Part shown: piece by piece, positions 16,944 to 24,736 of the stretch
Numbering within the stretch: position 1 is the first letter of the stretch
How the letters are laid out: each line of letters begins with the position of its first letter
From: an uncultured Reyranella sp.
Lineage (GTDB): Bacteria > Pseudomonadota > Alphaproteobacteria > Reyranellales > Reyranellaceae
NCBI RefSeq assembly: GCF_945957355.1
Contig: NZ_CAMFKM010000008.1
Coordinates: 1-64,000, forward strand
Length of the DNA stretch: 64,000 nt
Direction of reading: 5' to 3'
Position numbers and translations under genes: made by a program
The notes under the pieces: model-generated
Told to the model about the DNA's origin: nothing
Seen by the model: the letters and a program-made list of their open reading frames with translations, nothing else
Database searches by the model: none

Positions 16944-18047
16944 TCAGCTCAACAGCCACTTGTTGAACTTTGGAATGACGGTCTCGCGATTGTCGATCCA
17001 CCAATCGTAGTTGTAGGGCACGAGCTGCTTGGCGATGTCCGGGGCGCTCGGCAGGATGGCCAGCCGTTCGGACGGAATGTACTCGTTCGATCTTGCGTTC
17101 ACGGAGCCATAGGGAATGCCGAGGCAGACGCGCGCCTGTGGGATTGCCATCGTCGAGTAGGCGACGAACTTCATGGCGTTGACCTTGTTCTTGGCGCCCT
17201 TGGGAATTCCCCAGGCGTCCCGCTTCGACAGGCCCTGGTTCCAGCTGATCGCCGCGGGAACACCGGCCGCCTGCAGCGCGGCCATGCGGCCATTCCAGAC
17301 CGACGTCATGGTGACTTCGCGATCGGTCAGGAGCTGGATCGGCACCGCGCCGGTGTCCCACCACTTGAAGACGTCCTTCTTGATCTTGCCGTAGCTCGCC
17401 AACGCCTTGTCGACGTCGAGCGGATAGAGTTTGTCCGGCGGGACGCCGGCCGCCATCAGGGCGAACTCCATCTCGGGCCAGCCGCCGCTGTTGGTGCCAT
17501 ACAAAGCGCGATCGCCCGGGAACTTCCTGGTGTCCCAGAAATCGGCCCAGCCCGACGGAACGGCGCCCTTGAAGGCGTCGGTGCGGTAGGCGAGGACCTG
17601 CGCCCAGACCAGCATCTCCAGCCCGTACTCGAAGCGAAACTGCTTCTCGACGCCGGGATCGACGATGTCGTAGTCGATCTTCTCGAAGTAGTCGCCGCGC
17701 TTCTGGAGGTTCATGATCGAGCCCCGGCTGAGCTGGGCCAAGTCCCATTCGACATTGCCGGTGTCGACCATCGCCTTGATCTTAGTGGGGTCGGAGCCGG
17801 GGAAGGCGCGTACCTTGATTCCGGTGATCTTCTCGAACGGTTCGAAATAGGCCTTCTGCTGCGTCTCCTGCATGGTGCCACCGAAGGTGGCGATGCGAAT
17901 CTCGCCGCTGCCCTTCAGGATATCGGGCACCGTCGTCTGCTCGGGCCATGCGGCCTGACCATAGCTGGGGCGGATGAACGGGGCGGCGACGAGGCCCGCG
18001 CCGATGAGACCCAGAGTGGAGCGCCTGCCGATTGTCTTCTTGCTCAT
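16944..18047 (-). CDS. PotD-type ABC transporter substrate-binding protein
   Basis: This 367-residue periplasmic protein has a twin-arginine-like signal (KKTIGRRSTLGLIGAGLVAA, cleavage after SYGQA). It then shows the type II binding-protein pattern of the spermidine/putrescine class, including EIRIATFGGTMQETQQKAYF, FEKITGIKVRAFPGSDPTKI and AISWNQGLSKRDAWGIPKGA. It delivers substrate to the PotABC-like genes that follow. Co-transcription with an NtaA-type monooxygenase suggests an unusual N- or S-containing organic substrate rather than simple polyamines; that is inference. Confidence 0.9.
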   Translation of the reverse strand: MSKKTIGRRSTLGLIGAGLVAAPFIRPSYGQAAWPEQTTVPDILKGSGEIRIATFGGTMQETQQKAYFEPFEKITGIKVRAFPGSDPTKIKAMVDTGNVEWDLAQLSRGSIMNLQKRGDYFEKIDYDIVDPGVEKQFRFEYGLEMLVWAQVLAYRTDAFKGAVPSGWADFWDTRKFPGDRALYGTNSGGWPEMEFALMAAGVPPDKLYPLDVDKALASYGKIKKDVFKWWDTGAVPIQLLTDREVTMTSVWNGRMAALQAAGVPAAISWNQGLSKRDAWGIPKGAKNKVNAMKFVAYSTMAIPQARVCLGIPYGSVNARSNEYIPSERLAILPSAPDIAKQLVPYNYDWWIDNRETVIPKFNKWLLS

Positions 18048-18074
18048 GGATGCCTTCCTTCCCGTTCGGCTGGA

Positions 18075-19391
18075 TCAGTAAGCGAGGAGATTTTCCCTGA
18101 ACTGCTTGTGCTCGTAGGCTTTGCGCACCAGGCCGCGATCCTGGAGGGCGGGGACCAGCCCATCCTCGATCTCGGCCAGGGTGCGGCGGTTGACGTTGGG
18201 CATGGAGAAGAGGAAGCCGTCGCCGCCGACCTCCTGCATGACCTCGCCCATGCGCGCGGCGACCGAATCGCAGGTGCCGCACAGGTCGATCGACAGGTCG
18301 ACGGCGTTGAACGAGGCCATGGTCTGGCGGATCGAGCGGCCGGCGGCCAAGGTGCGGAACTGCTCGAGATTGAGCTGGTGACCGTTGGTGGTCACGTCGT
18401 CGGGCAAAGGTTTATCGAGGTCGAACCTGCCGAAGTCGATGTTGGTGACCTTGCCGAAGTGGGCGAGGCGCTCCTGGATGTTGGCCTGCGCCATGCACTC
18501 GCGCTTCTTCTTGCGCTCCAGTGCCTCTTCCATGGTCTCGCCGAGGATCGGGTTGATCAGGTAGAGCACCTTGCAGTCGCTCGGTTTGCGGCCCTGCGCG
18601 ATCATGTGCTTGTGGACGTCGTCGCGGTAGGCGCGCATGGCGTCGATGCCCTTGGCGTTGACCACGATCGTGTCGGCATGGGCGGCGGCAAAGCGCCGGC
18701 CGCGCGGCGAGCCGCCGGCCTGGGCGATCACCGGCCGGCCCTGTGGGCTCGGGCCGGAATTCAGTGGTCCGCGCGTCTTGAAGTACTTGCCGTTGTAGTT
18801 CACGCCGTGGACTTTGGTGTGGTCGATCAGGTTGCCGCTCTTGCGGTCGGCGATCATCGCGCCGGGCTCCCAGGAGCCCCAGAGGCCGCGCACCACCTCC
18901 ATGTATTCGTCGGCCATGTCGTAGCGCAGGTCGTGCTCGGGCATGCCGGGCATGCCGAAGTTCATCGCCGCGAAGTCGGAACTGCCGGTGACCGCGTTCC
19001 AACCGGCGCGACCCGCCGACACCTGGTCGAGCGTCGCCACGAGGCGGGCCAGAAGATAGGGATGATAGGCGAAGGTGCCGAAGGTCGGCACGATGCCGAT
19101 GCGCGAGGTCACCTGGGTCATCAGCGCGGCGACCACCGACGGGTCCTGCCGCGGCACGGCGATGGCCTTCTTCAGGTAGATCTCGGTCGAGCCGCCGAAA
19201 CTTTCTCCCACATAGGATGAGTCCTCGAGGAGGATGTAGTCGAAGCAGGCTCGCTCCAGGCTGCGCGCCATATCGAGGAACAGCTCCGGCTGCTCCCATG
19301 TCGTCCCGATGTGTCCTGTCCAGGGCTCGCCCCAGGCCTGCACGCTGGAGCCTTGCAAGAACCACGCGAGATGAAACGGGTTGGTCGCCAC
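18075..19391 (-). CDS. NtaA/SnaA/DszA-family flavin-dependent monooxygenase (LLM class)
   Basis: The 438-residue enzyme matches the nitrilotriacetate/dibenzothiophene-sulfone monooxygenase branch of the luciferase-like family. Diagnostic segments are NPFHLAWFLQGSSVQAWG, FDYILLEDSSYVGESFGGST, DQVSAGRAGWNAVTGSSDFA and the C-terminal DGFLFSMPNVNRRTLAEIED. It would use FMNH2 from a separate reductase to oxidise and cleave a C-N or C-S bond. A GTG at 19391 with GGAGGG six bases upstream sets the start; the frame is open for a further 64 codons without family similarity. It is first in the operon with the PotABCD-type importer. Confidence 0.92.
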   Translation of the reverse strand: MATNPFHLAWFLQGSSVQAWGEPWTGHIGTTWEQPELFLDMARSLERACFDYILLEDSSYVGESFGGSTEIYLKKAIAVPRQDPSVVAALMTQVTSRIGIVPTFGTFAYHPYLLARLVATLDQVSAGRAGWNAVTGSSDFAAMNFGMPGMPEHDLRYDMADEYMEVVRGLWGSWEPGAMIADRKSGNLIDHTKVHGVNYNGKYFKTRGPLNSGPSPQGRPVIAQAGGSPRGRRFAAAHADTIVVNAKGIDAMRAYRDDVHKHMIAQGRKPSDCKVLYLINPILGETMEEALERKKKRECMAQANIQERLAHFGKVTNIDFGRFDLDKPLPDDVTTNGHQLNLEQFRTLAAGRSIRQTMASFNAVDLSIDLCGTCDSVAARMGEVMQEVGGDGFLFSMPNVNRRTLAEIEDGLVPALQDRGLVRKAYEHKQFRENLLAY

Positions 19392-19557
19392 GAACGCCCT
19401 CCGATACCGCCTGTCCGGCAGAAGAGACGCAAATACTGTGCCGGGGGTTCGCAGGGCGGCTCTGCGTGTCGCAGGGGCGAGAGCGGATCGCCCCCTCGCG
19501 CAAGTTGCGTTACGATGAGGGTTGCGGCGTCGACAGACACACAAGCAGGAGCGCGAG

Positions 19558-20319
19558 ATGGATACGGTGGTGCAATCCGACAAGCTCGATATGACCGAAG
19601 CCGAATGGCAGGCGCGTTGCGACCTGGCGGCGCTCTACCGGATTACCGATCATTTCGGCTGGACTGACACGATCGACACGCACATGACGGTGCGCATCCC
19701 CGGCGAGCCCAAGTGCTTCCTCATCAACAACTATGGCGACCTGTTCGACGAGATCACCGCCTCGAGCCTCGTGAAGATGGATATCGACGGCAACGTCTAC
19801 GCCAAGGACGGCAAGTTCAACGCCGCCGGCTTCACCATCCACTCCGGCGTCTACAAGGCGCGGCCGGATGCAAACTGCGTGATGCACACGCACACCCGGG
19901 CCGGCACGGGCGTCTCTGTCCTGAAGAAGGGCATCCGCCCGATCAGCCAGGACGCACTCTCCGTCTATGACGACCTCGTCTATCACGAGTACGGCATGCC
20001 GACGTCGCAGGAAGAGTGCGATGCGCTGGGCGTCTCCTGCCAGGGTGGCAACTCGGTCGTTCTACGAAACCACGGCCTGCTGACGGTCGGCTCGACGGTC
20101 CAGGGCGCGCTGCGGCGCATGTACATGCTGGAGCGCGCCTGCGAGGTCGAGGTCATTGCCCGCAGCCTCGACGAGGAGCCGGCGCCAATCGAGGAAGACG
20201 TCATCCGCCAGTACGGCGAGCGCGCCAAGCAGCAGCGCGCCAACCCGGAATACGGCATGACCTACTGGAAGGCGGCGCTGCGCCAGATCGAGGGCAAGGG
20301 CACCGACTGGCGGCAATAA
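19558..20319 (+). CDS. Class II aldolase/adducin family protein
   Basis: The 253-residue protein has the zinc site of class II aldolases: His110 and His112 in VMHTHTRAGTG and His172 in LRNHGLLTVG. Relatives cleave or decarboxylate sugar phosphates or small acids, while others have lost aldolase activity. An AGGAG site lies before the ATG at 19558. The gene is divergent from the flavin monooxygenase operon (about 165 bp between starts), so it may act in the same catabolic route. A bidirectional terminator follows it. Confidence 0.9.
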   Translation: MDTVVQSDKLDMTEAEWQARCDLAALYRITDHFGWTDTIDTHMTVRIPGEPKCFLINNYGDLFDEITASSLVKMDIDGNVYAKDGKFNAAGFTIHSGVYKARPDANCVMHTHTRAGTGVSVLKKGIRPISQDALSVYDDLVYHEYGMPTSQEECDALGVSCQGGNSVVLRNHGLLTVGSTVQGALRRMYMLERACEVEVIARSLDEEPAPIEEDVIRQYGERAKQQRANPEYGMTYWKAALRQIEGKGTDWRQ

Positions 20320-20350
20320 CCCGCCAGCTGCTGGTCGACGTGCACACAAA

Positions 20351-20376
20351 AAGAGCGCGCCGCGAGGCGCGCTCTT
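20351..20376. terminator. Bidirectional rho-independent terminator
   Basis: An 11-bp stem (AAGAGCGCGCC / GGCGCGCTCTT) with a GCGA loop sits between convergent genes. On the minus strand it is followed by a run of T (AAAAA on the plus strand just before it). Confidence 0.85.
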
Positions 20377-20401
20377 CTGATTCCGGCGGGAGGAGTGGGC
20401 G

Positions 20402-21379
20402 CTACTTCGGCGGCACCGAGAGCTTCACGATCTCAGTCCAGCGCTGGAGTTCTGCGACGATATAGGCGCCCAGTTCCGCCGGCCCGCCACGCCGGTCCTC
20501 GATGCCCTGTAGCCGGAAGGCCTCCTTGACCTTCGGGTTCTCCATCGCCTTGTCGGCTGCACGATAAAGCCTGTCGACGATCGGCTGCGGCGTACCCTTG
20601 GGCGCCATCATGTAGAACGATACGTCGGCCACGATGTCGGGATAGCCGAGTTCCTTGAAGGTCGGGGTGTCGGGAAGGGCAGCGGCGCGCTTCTCGCCGG
20701 TCACGGCGAGCAGGCGGGCTTGCCTGGCGTTGTGGACCGGGATGCCGGAGGCAACCGGCGTGAACCAGACCTGGATGCGATTGGTCAGCAGGTCGTTCAG
20801 CGCGTCGGTCGTGCTCTTGTAGGGAACCATCACCATGTCGATCTTCGCCGCGCGATTGAGCATCTCGCCCAGAAACTGCGGTACGCCGCCGGCAAAGCCC
20901 GAGAAGTTGATCTTGCCGGGTTGCTTGCGGGCGAGTTCGACCAGTTCGGCGACGCTCTTTGCCGGCAGCTCGTTGGGCACGAACATCGAGTAGTACACGC
21001 CGCCGGTGAAGCTGACCGGTGTCAGGTCATTCAGCAGATTGACCGTGTTGTTGCCGGTGGCCTGGTTGATGATGTTGCTCAACGACGCGATCACCACCGT
21101 ATGCCCGTCGGGCCGGGCCTTGGCCGTGAAGTCGGCGCCGATGTTGCCGGTGGCGCCGGGCCTGTTCTCGACGATGACGCTCTGTCCCAGGGTCGCCGTC
21201 ATGTCCTGGGCGAGCAGGCGGGCGATGATGTCGTTGGTCGTGCCTGGGCCGAACGGCGCGACGATGACGATGGGCTTGCCCGGCTGAAAATCCTGCGCGC
21301 CCGCCGGAACAGCAGCCGCTCCAATACTCGCCATGGCCGCCGCGACGGCTGCACGGCGGGACAGTTCCGATACCCGCAT
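20402..21379 (-). CDS. Bug/TctC-family periplasmic solute-binding protein
   Basis: The 325-residue protein has a signal peptide ending near PAGAQ and the Bug-family pattern: PIVIVAPFGPGTTNDIIARL, VIVENRPGATGNIGADFTAK, PYKSTTDALNDLLTNRIQVW and PTFKELGYPD. These proteins bind carboxylates for tripartite tricarboxylate transporters or act in sensing. No permease is adjacent, so it is an orphan. The ATG at 21379 has GGGAGGA ahead of it. It is downstream of an enoyl-CoA hydratase gene on the same strand. Confidence 0.92.
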   Translation of the reverse strand: MRVSELSRRAAVAAAMASIGAAAVPAGAQDFQPGKPIVIVAPFGPGTTNDIIARLLAQDMTATLGQSVIVENRPGATGNIGADFTAKARPDGHTVVIASLSNIINQATGNNTVNLLNDLTPVSFTGGVYYSMFVPNELPAKSVAELVELARKQPGKINFSGFAGGVPQFLGEMLNRAAKIDMVMVPYKSTTDALNDLLTNRIQVWFTPVASGIPVHNARQARLLAVTGEKRAAALPDTPTFKELGYPDIVADVSFYMMAPKGTPQPIVDRLYRAADKAMENPKVKEAFRLQGIEDRRGGPAELGAYIVAELQRWTEIVKLSVPPK

Positions 21380-21448
21380 ACGTGTCCTCCCTTCCATTTC
21401 ATGCTCTGCGGGCATTCTTGTGCGCCCGCTTGCCAACTTCGCCGGCCG

Positions 21449-22246
21449 CTATCGGCCCTTCCACTCCGGCTTCGGCTTCTTGTTCACGAACGCGTCGATG
21501 CCGGCCTGCGGATCTTCGCGCTGCAGGGCGCCGGCCATGAAGTCGGTCGCGTAGGTGTAGGCCTGCTCGACGGTCATCTCCATGTGCTTGCGGAACATTG
21601 CCTTGCCCGAAGCGATCTGCTGCGGTGGCTGGGCGGCGATATGGTCAGCCAGCGCCTTGGTCTCGCGGTCGAGATCGGCAGGCGCCACGACGCGGCTCAC
21701 GAGGCCGTCGCGCAGCGCCGTGTCGGCGTCGACGAACTGGCCGGTGAGCAGCATGTCCAGCGCGCGCTTGGGGCCGATGGAGCGGCCAACCGCCACCGAA
21801 GGAGTGCCGCAGAACAGGCCGTTGTTGATGCCCGACGTCGCGAACGTGGCGGTGCTCGAGGCGACGGCGAGATCGCAGGCGGCGACGAGTTGGCAGCCGG
21901 CGGCGGTGGCAACCGCCTTCACCTTTGCGATCACCGGCTGGGGCAGGAGTCCGATCGACATCATCATCGCCGAGCAGCGCTTCATGAGATCGTGGTGGGC
22001 CGCATAGTCGCGGGTCGAGGCGACCTCGCGCAGGTCGTGGCCGGTCGAGAAGGCGCGCTCACCACTGGCCTCGAGGACGACGCAGCGGATATTGGTGTCG
22101 CCGGCCAGCCTGTCGAGTTCCGCCTGCAGCGCGTCTATAAGATCTCCGGAGAGAGCGTTCATGGCGTGCGGACGGTTGAGCGTGAGGAAGGCGACGCGGC
22201 CTTCGTCGCGGCGGAGCAGGACGGATTCGTTGGAGGCGGCGGTCAT
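21449..22246 (-). CDS. Enoyl-CoA hydratase/isomerase family protein
   Basis: The 265-residue crotonase-fold protein contains RVAFLTLNRPHAMNALSGDL, RAFSTGHDLREV (first oxyanion-hole region) and QLVAACDLAVASSTATFATS (second). The glutamates used by classical hydratases are not clearly in place: the second oxyanion region is followed by a GINNGLFCGTPSVAVGR segment. The reaction could therefore be hydration, isomerisation or another crotonase chemistry on an acyl-CoA. It probably shares a transcript with the Bug protein gene downstream. It is divergent from a thioesterase gene, 33 bp away. Confidence 0.88.
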   Translation of the reverse strand: MTAASNESVLLRRDEGRVAFLTLNRPHAMNALSGDLIDALQAELDRLAGDTNIRCVVLEASGERAFSTGHDLREVASTRDYAAHHDLMKRCSAMMMSIGLLPQPVIAKVKAVATAAGCQLVAACDLAVASSTATFATSGINNGLFCGTPSVAVGRSIGPKRALDMLLTGQFVDADTALRDGLVSRVVAPADLDRETKALADHIAAQPPQQIASGKAMFRKHMEMTVEQAYTYATDFMAGALQREDPQAGIDAFVNKKPKPEWKGR

Positions 22247-22279
22247 GGCGGCAGTCTATGGGAAGAGGGAAGGGGCGTC

Positions 22280-22699
22280 ATGCCGGTGATGTCGCCAGCC
22301 GAGTTGATGGCCTTTCTCGGCGAGCACTTTCCGCAGGCTGCGCATCTCGGCCTCGCCATCGAGCATCTCGACGACAAGACCATCCGTCTGCGCCTGCCGA
22401 CGCACGAGCGGCATCTGCGCCCCGGCGGGACGATCTCGGGCCCAACGCTCATGTGGCTGGTCGATTGCGGCTTTTACCTGCTGATCCTGGGCCAGCTCGG
22501 GCCGGTGGCGCTGGCGGTCACGACCAATCTGAACATCAACTTCATGCGCAAGCCAGAGCCGGTGGACCTGATTGGAGAGGGACGATTGCTGAAGCTCGGC
22601 AAGACCCTGGCGGTCGGGGACTTCACGATCTGGAGCGCCGGCAAGCCCGATCCGGTGGCGCACGCGACCGTGACATATGCCATACCGCCCAAGGCTTAA
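22280..22699 (+). CDS. PaaI-family hotdog-fold thioesterase
   Basis: The 139-residue protein has the single-hotdog pattern LRPGGTISGPTLMWLVDCGF, then VTTNLNINFMRKPEPVDLIG and VAHATVTYAIPPK. It resembles PaaI/YigI acyl-CoA thioesterases, which release CoA from short, hydroxylated or aromatic acyl-CoAs. The usual catalytic Asp/Glu of the hotdog helix appears to be Asp in LVDCG. Divergence from an enoyl-CoA hydratase gene supports an acyl-CoA role. Confidence 0.85.
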   Translation: MPVMSPAELMAFLGEHFPQAAHLGLAIEHLDDKTIRLRLPTHERHLRPGGTISGPTLMWLVDCGFYLLILGQLGPVALAVTTNLNINFMRKPEPVDLIGEGRLLKLGKTLAVGDFTIWSAGKPDPVAHATVTYAIPPKA

Positions 22700-22761
22700 A
22701 TGGGAGGTAATATGATACCGCGCTTGTAAGTTATTGATTTCATTTGGATTATTTTAGCGAT

Positions 22762-22790
22762 TTGACAAGCCCAGCGTCTCTCTCCATAAG
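22762..22790 (+). promoter_or_regulatory. Sigma-70 promoter for rplM-rpsI
   Basis: A perfect TTGACA (22762-22767) and CATAAG (22785-22790) are separated by exactly 17 bases in a markedly A/T-rich stretch, 26 bases before the rplM start codon. A strong constitutive promoter is expected for ribosomal proteins. Confidence 0.75.
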
Positions 22791-22815
22791 CGCGCGCTCA
22801 TTGGAAGAAAGACCC

Positions 22816-23295
22816 ATGCAAGCCCTCACCCACCAGACTGCCAGTATCAAGACTGCCGAAGTGCAGAAGAAGTGGTTTCTGATCGACGCCGACGGCCTCG
22901 TGCTCGGCCGGCTCGCCACGATCATCGCCATGCGCCTGCGCGGCAAGCACAAGCCGACGTTCACGCCGCACATCGATTGCGGTGACAATATCGTCGTCAT
23001 CAACGCGGAGAAGGTGCGCCTCACGGGCCGCAAGGCCGAGCGCGAAGTCTTCTATTGGCACACCGGCCATCCCGGCGGCATCAAGGGCGAGACCCTGGGC
23101 AAGCGCCTCGAGGGCCGCTTCCCGGAGCGCGTCCTGATCAAGGCCGTCGAGCGCATGATCACCCGTGGCCCGCTCGGCCGTGCGCAGATGAAGAACCTGC
23201 GCGTCTATGCCGGGCCGAAGCACGAGCAGGAGGCGCAGCAGCCCGAGAAGCTCGACATCGCCGCTATGAACCGCAAGAATTCGAGGATCGGCTAA
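22816..23295 (+). CDS. rplM: 50S ribosomal protein L13
   Basis: The 159-residue protein shows the L13 core [40 protein letters not shown] and [20 protein letters not shown]. It binds 23S rRNA early in large-subunit assembly. The ATG at 22816 follows GGAAGAAA and gives the family N terminus. It is followed after 1 bp by rpsI, the conserved pair. Confidence 0.97.
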   Translation: MQALTHQTASIKTAEVQKKWFLIDADGLVLGRLATIIAMRLRGKHKPTFTPHIDCGDNIVVINAEKVRLTGRKAEREVFYWHTGHPGGIKGETLGKRLEGRFPERVLIKAVERMITRGPLGRAQMKNLRVYAGPKHEQEAQQPEKLDIAAMNRKNSRIG

Positions 23296-23296
23296 C

Positions 23297-23779
23297 ATGG
23301 CTACCGAACTTTCGTCGTTTGCCGAACTGAAGAAGGCCCCCACGGCCGCCGCCCAGAATGTCGGTGCGCCGCGCGAAAAGGAAATCGACGCGCAGGGTCG
23401 TGCCTACGCCACCGGCCGCCGCAAGAACGCCGTCGCCCGCGTCTGGGTCAAGCCCGGCACCGGAAAGATCATCGTCAACGGCCGCGACCAGACGATCTAC
23501 TTCGCTCGTCCGACGCAGCGCATGATGATCCAGCAGCCGTTCGACGTGTCGCAGCGCAACGGCCAGTTCGACGTGGTCGCCACCGTTTCCGGCGGCGGTC
23601 TGTCGGGCCAGGCCGGCGCGGTCCGTCACGGCATCGCCCAGGCGCTCTCGAAGTTCGAGCCCGGTCTGCGCGGTGCGATGAAGACCAACGGCTTCCTGAC
23701 CCGCGACAGCCGCGTCGTAGAGCGCAAGAAGTACGGCCGCGCCGGTGCGCGTCGCCGCTTCCAGTTCTCGAAGCGCTAA
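23297..23779 (+). CDS. rpsI: 30S ribosomal protein S9
   Basis: The 160-residue protein carries the S9 signature [39 protein letters not shown] and the C-terminal basic tail ending RRRFQFSKR, which reaches the ribosomal P site. The N-terminal extension of about 30 residues is normal in alphaproteobacteria. A strong terminator follows. Confidence 0.97.
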   Translation: MATELSSFAELKKAPTAAAQNVGAPREKEIDAQGRAYATGRRKNAVARVWVKPGTGKIIVNGRDQTIYFARPTQRMMIQQPFDVSQRNGQFDVVATVSGGGLSGQAGAVRHGIAQALSKFEPGLRGAMKTNGFLTRDSRVVERKKYGRAGARRRFQFSKR

Positions 23780-23799
23780 ACCCGCGTTTCCGATATCTT

Positions 23800-23830
23800 C
23801 GAAGGGCGCCTCAGGGCGCCCTTCGTTTTT
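23800..23830 (+). terminator. Rho-independent terminator after rpsI
   Basis: An 11-bp stem (CGAAGGGCGCC / GGCGCCCTTCG) with a TCAG loop is followed by five T. Confidence 0.93.
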
Positions 23831-23846
23831 GTGGAGTGTCGTTTCC

Positions 23847-24383
23847 ATGTCCGGTTTCATCGTGCCGTTCAACGGCTTCGTGCCCCAGGTCCACAGCACG
23901 GCCTTCATTGCGCCCAATGCGACCTTGATTGGCGAGGTCGAGATCGCCGCGAACTGCAGCATCTGGTTCGGCGCGGTCCTGCGCGGCGACGGTCCGGGCA
24001 TCAGGATCGGCGAGAACTCCAACATCCAGGACGGGACGGTGATTCATATCGCCGCGCGCGGCGTCGGCACGGTGGTCGGCCGCAACGTCACGGTGGGTCA
24101 CCTGGCGTTGCTGCACGCGTGCGAGGTGCAGGACGACGCCTTCATCGGCATGCACTCCACGGTGCTCGACGAGGCCGTGGTCGAGACGGGCGCGATGGTC
24201 GCGGCGGGTGCCGTGGTTACGCCGCGCAAGATCGTGCGCAAGGGCGAGTTGTGGGCCGGCAATCCTGCTGTGAAGATGAGGGACATCACCGAGAAGGATA
24301 TCGAGTCCTTCCGAAGGTCTGCGGCCGCGTACGTCCGGCTTGGACAGGCCTATAGGAACGAGCGTCCCAAGGCGGCAGAGTAG
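23847..24383 (+). CDS. Gamma-class carbonic anhydrase-like hexapeptide protein (YrdA/CaiE-like)
   Basis: The 178-residue left-handed beta-helix protein has hexapeptide repeats (ANCSIWFGAVLRGDGPGIRI, NSNIQDGTVIH). Candidate metal ligands are His in VIHIAA, VGHLALLHAC and IGMHSTVLD, the three positions of gamma carbonic anhydrases. Many such proteins have unproven or weak carbonic anhydrase activity. The ATG at 23847 lies after the rpsI terminator, so the gene needs its own promoter, not identified. Confidence 0.88.
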   Translation: MSGFIVPFNGFVPQVHSTAFIAPNATLIGEVEIAANCSIWFGAVLRGDGPGIRIGENSNIQDGTVIHIAARGVGTVVGRNVTVGHLALLHACEVQDDAFIGMHSTVLDEAVVETGAMVAAGAVVTPRKIVRKGELWAGNPAVKMRDITEKDIESFRRSAAAYVRLGQAYRNERPKAAE

Positions 24384-24439
24384 GGCGCGGCACGGGCGCG
24401 CATTCCGGAACCCGATACGCTGCAGCGCGTTCGTCGCGC

Positions 24440-24736
24440 ATGCACTCAATCCTGGTCCCCTCGGTCTTCCTCCTGCTCATCGCCGCGGCAATCGCCGCGC
24501 CCATCGCCTTTGCGCAGGTTCCTCCGAGCAAAGCGCGTTGCGAGCAGTTGATCAAATACTTCGACTACTATGGCCAGAGTCGGGGCGAAGGTGTCACCGA
24601 TGGAGCGCGCAACATGACCCGCATCGGGGCACGCATCGATTGCGACAAGGGCCACTATCTGGAGGGGATCGCGGCAATGGAAGCCGTTCTTCGCGAAAAG
24701 CGAATGGGCGTCCCAGATCCCGATTGGGGCCGCTAG
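24440..24736 (+). CDS. Small exported protein of unknown function
   Basis: The 98-residue product has a clear signal peptide (residues 1-25, cleavage after AFA). Its mature part is about 73 residues with two cysteines (CEQLIKYFDYYGQ and ARIDCDKG) that could form a disulfide. I do not recognise the family. It overlaps the 3' end of phaC by 4 bases on the opposite strand. Confidence 0.65.
   Translation: MHSILVPSVFLLLIAAAIAAPIAFAQVPPSKARCEQLIKYFDYYGQSRGEGVTDGARNMTRIGARIDCDKGHYLEGIAAMEAVLREKRMGVPDPDWGR

Noticed and set aside
16869..19220. 783-codon plus-strand frame across the PotD-type and monooxygenase genes
   Set aside because: Antisense of two recognised genes; no domain and biased composition.
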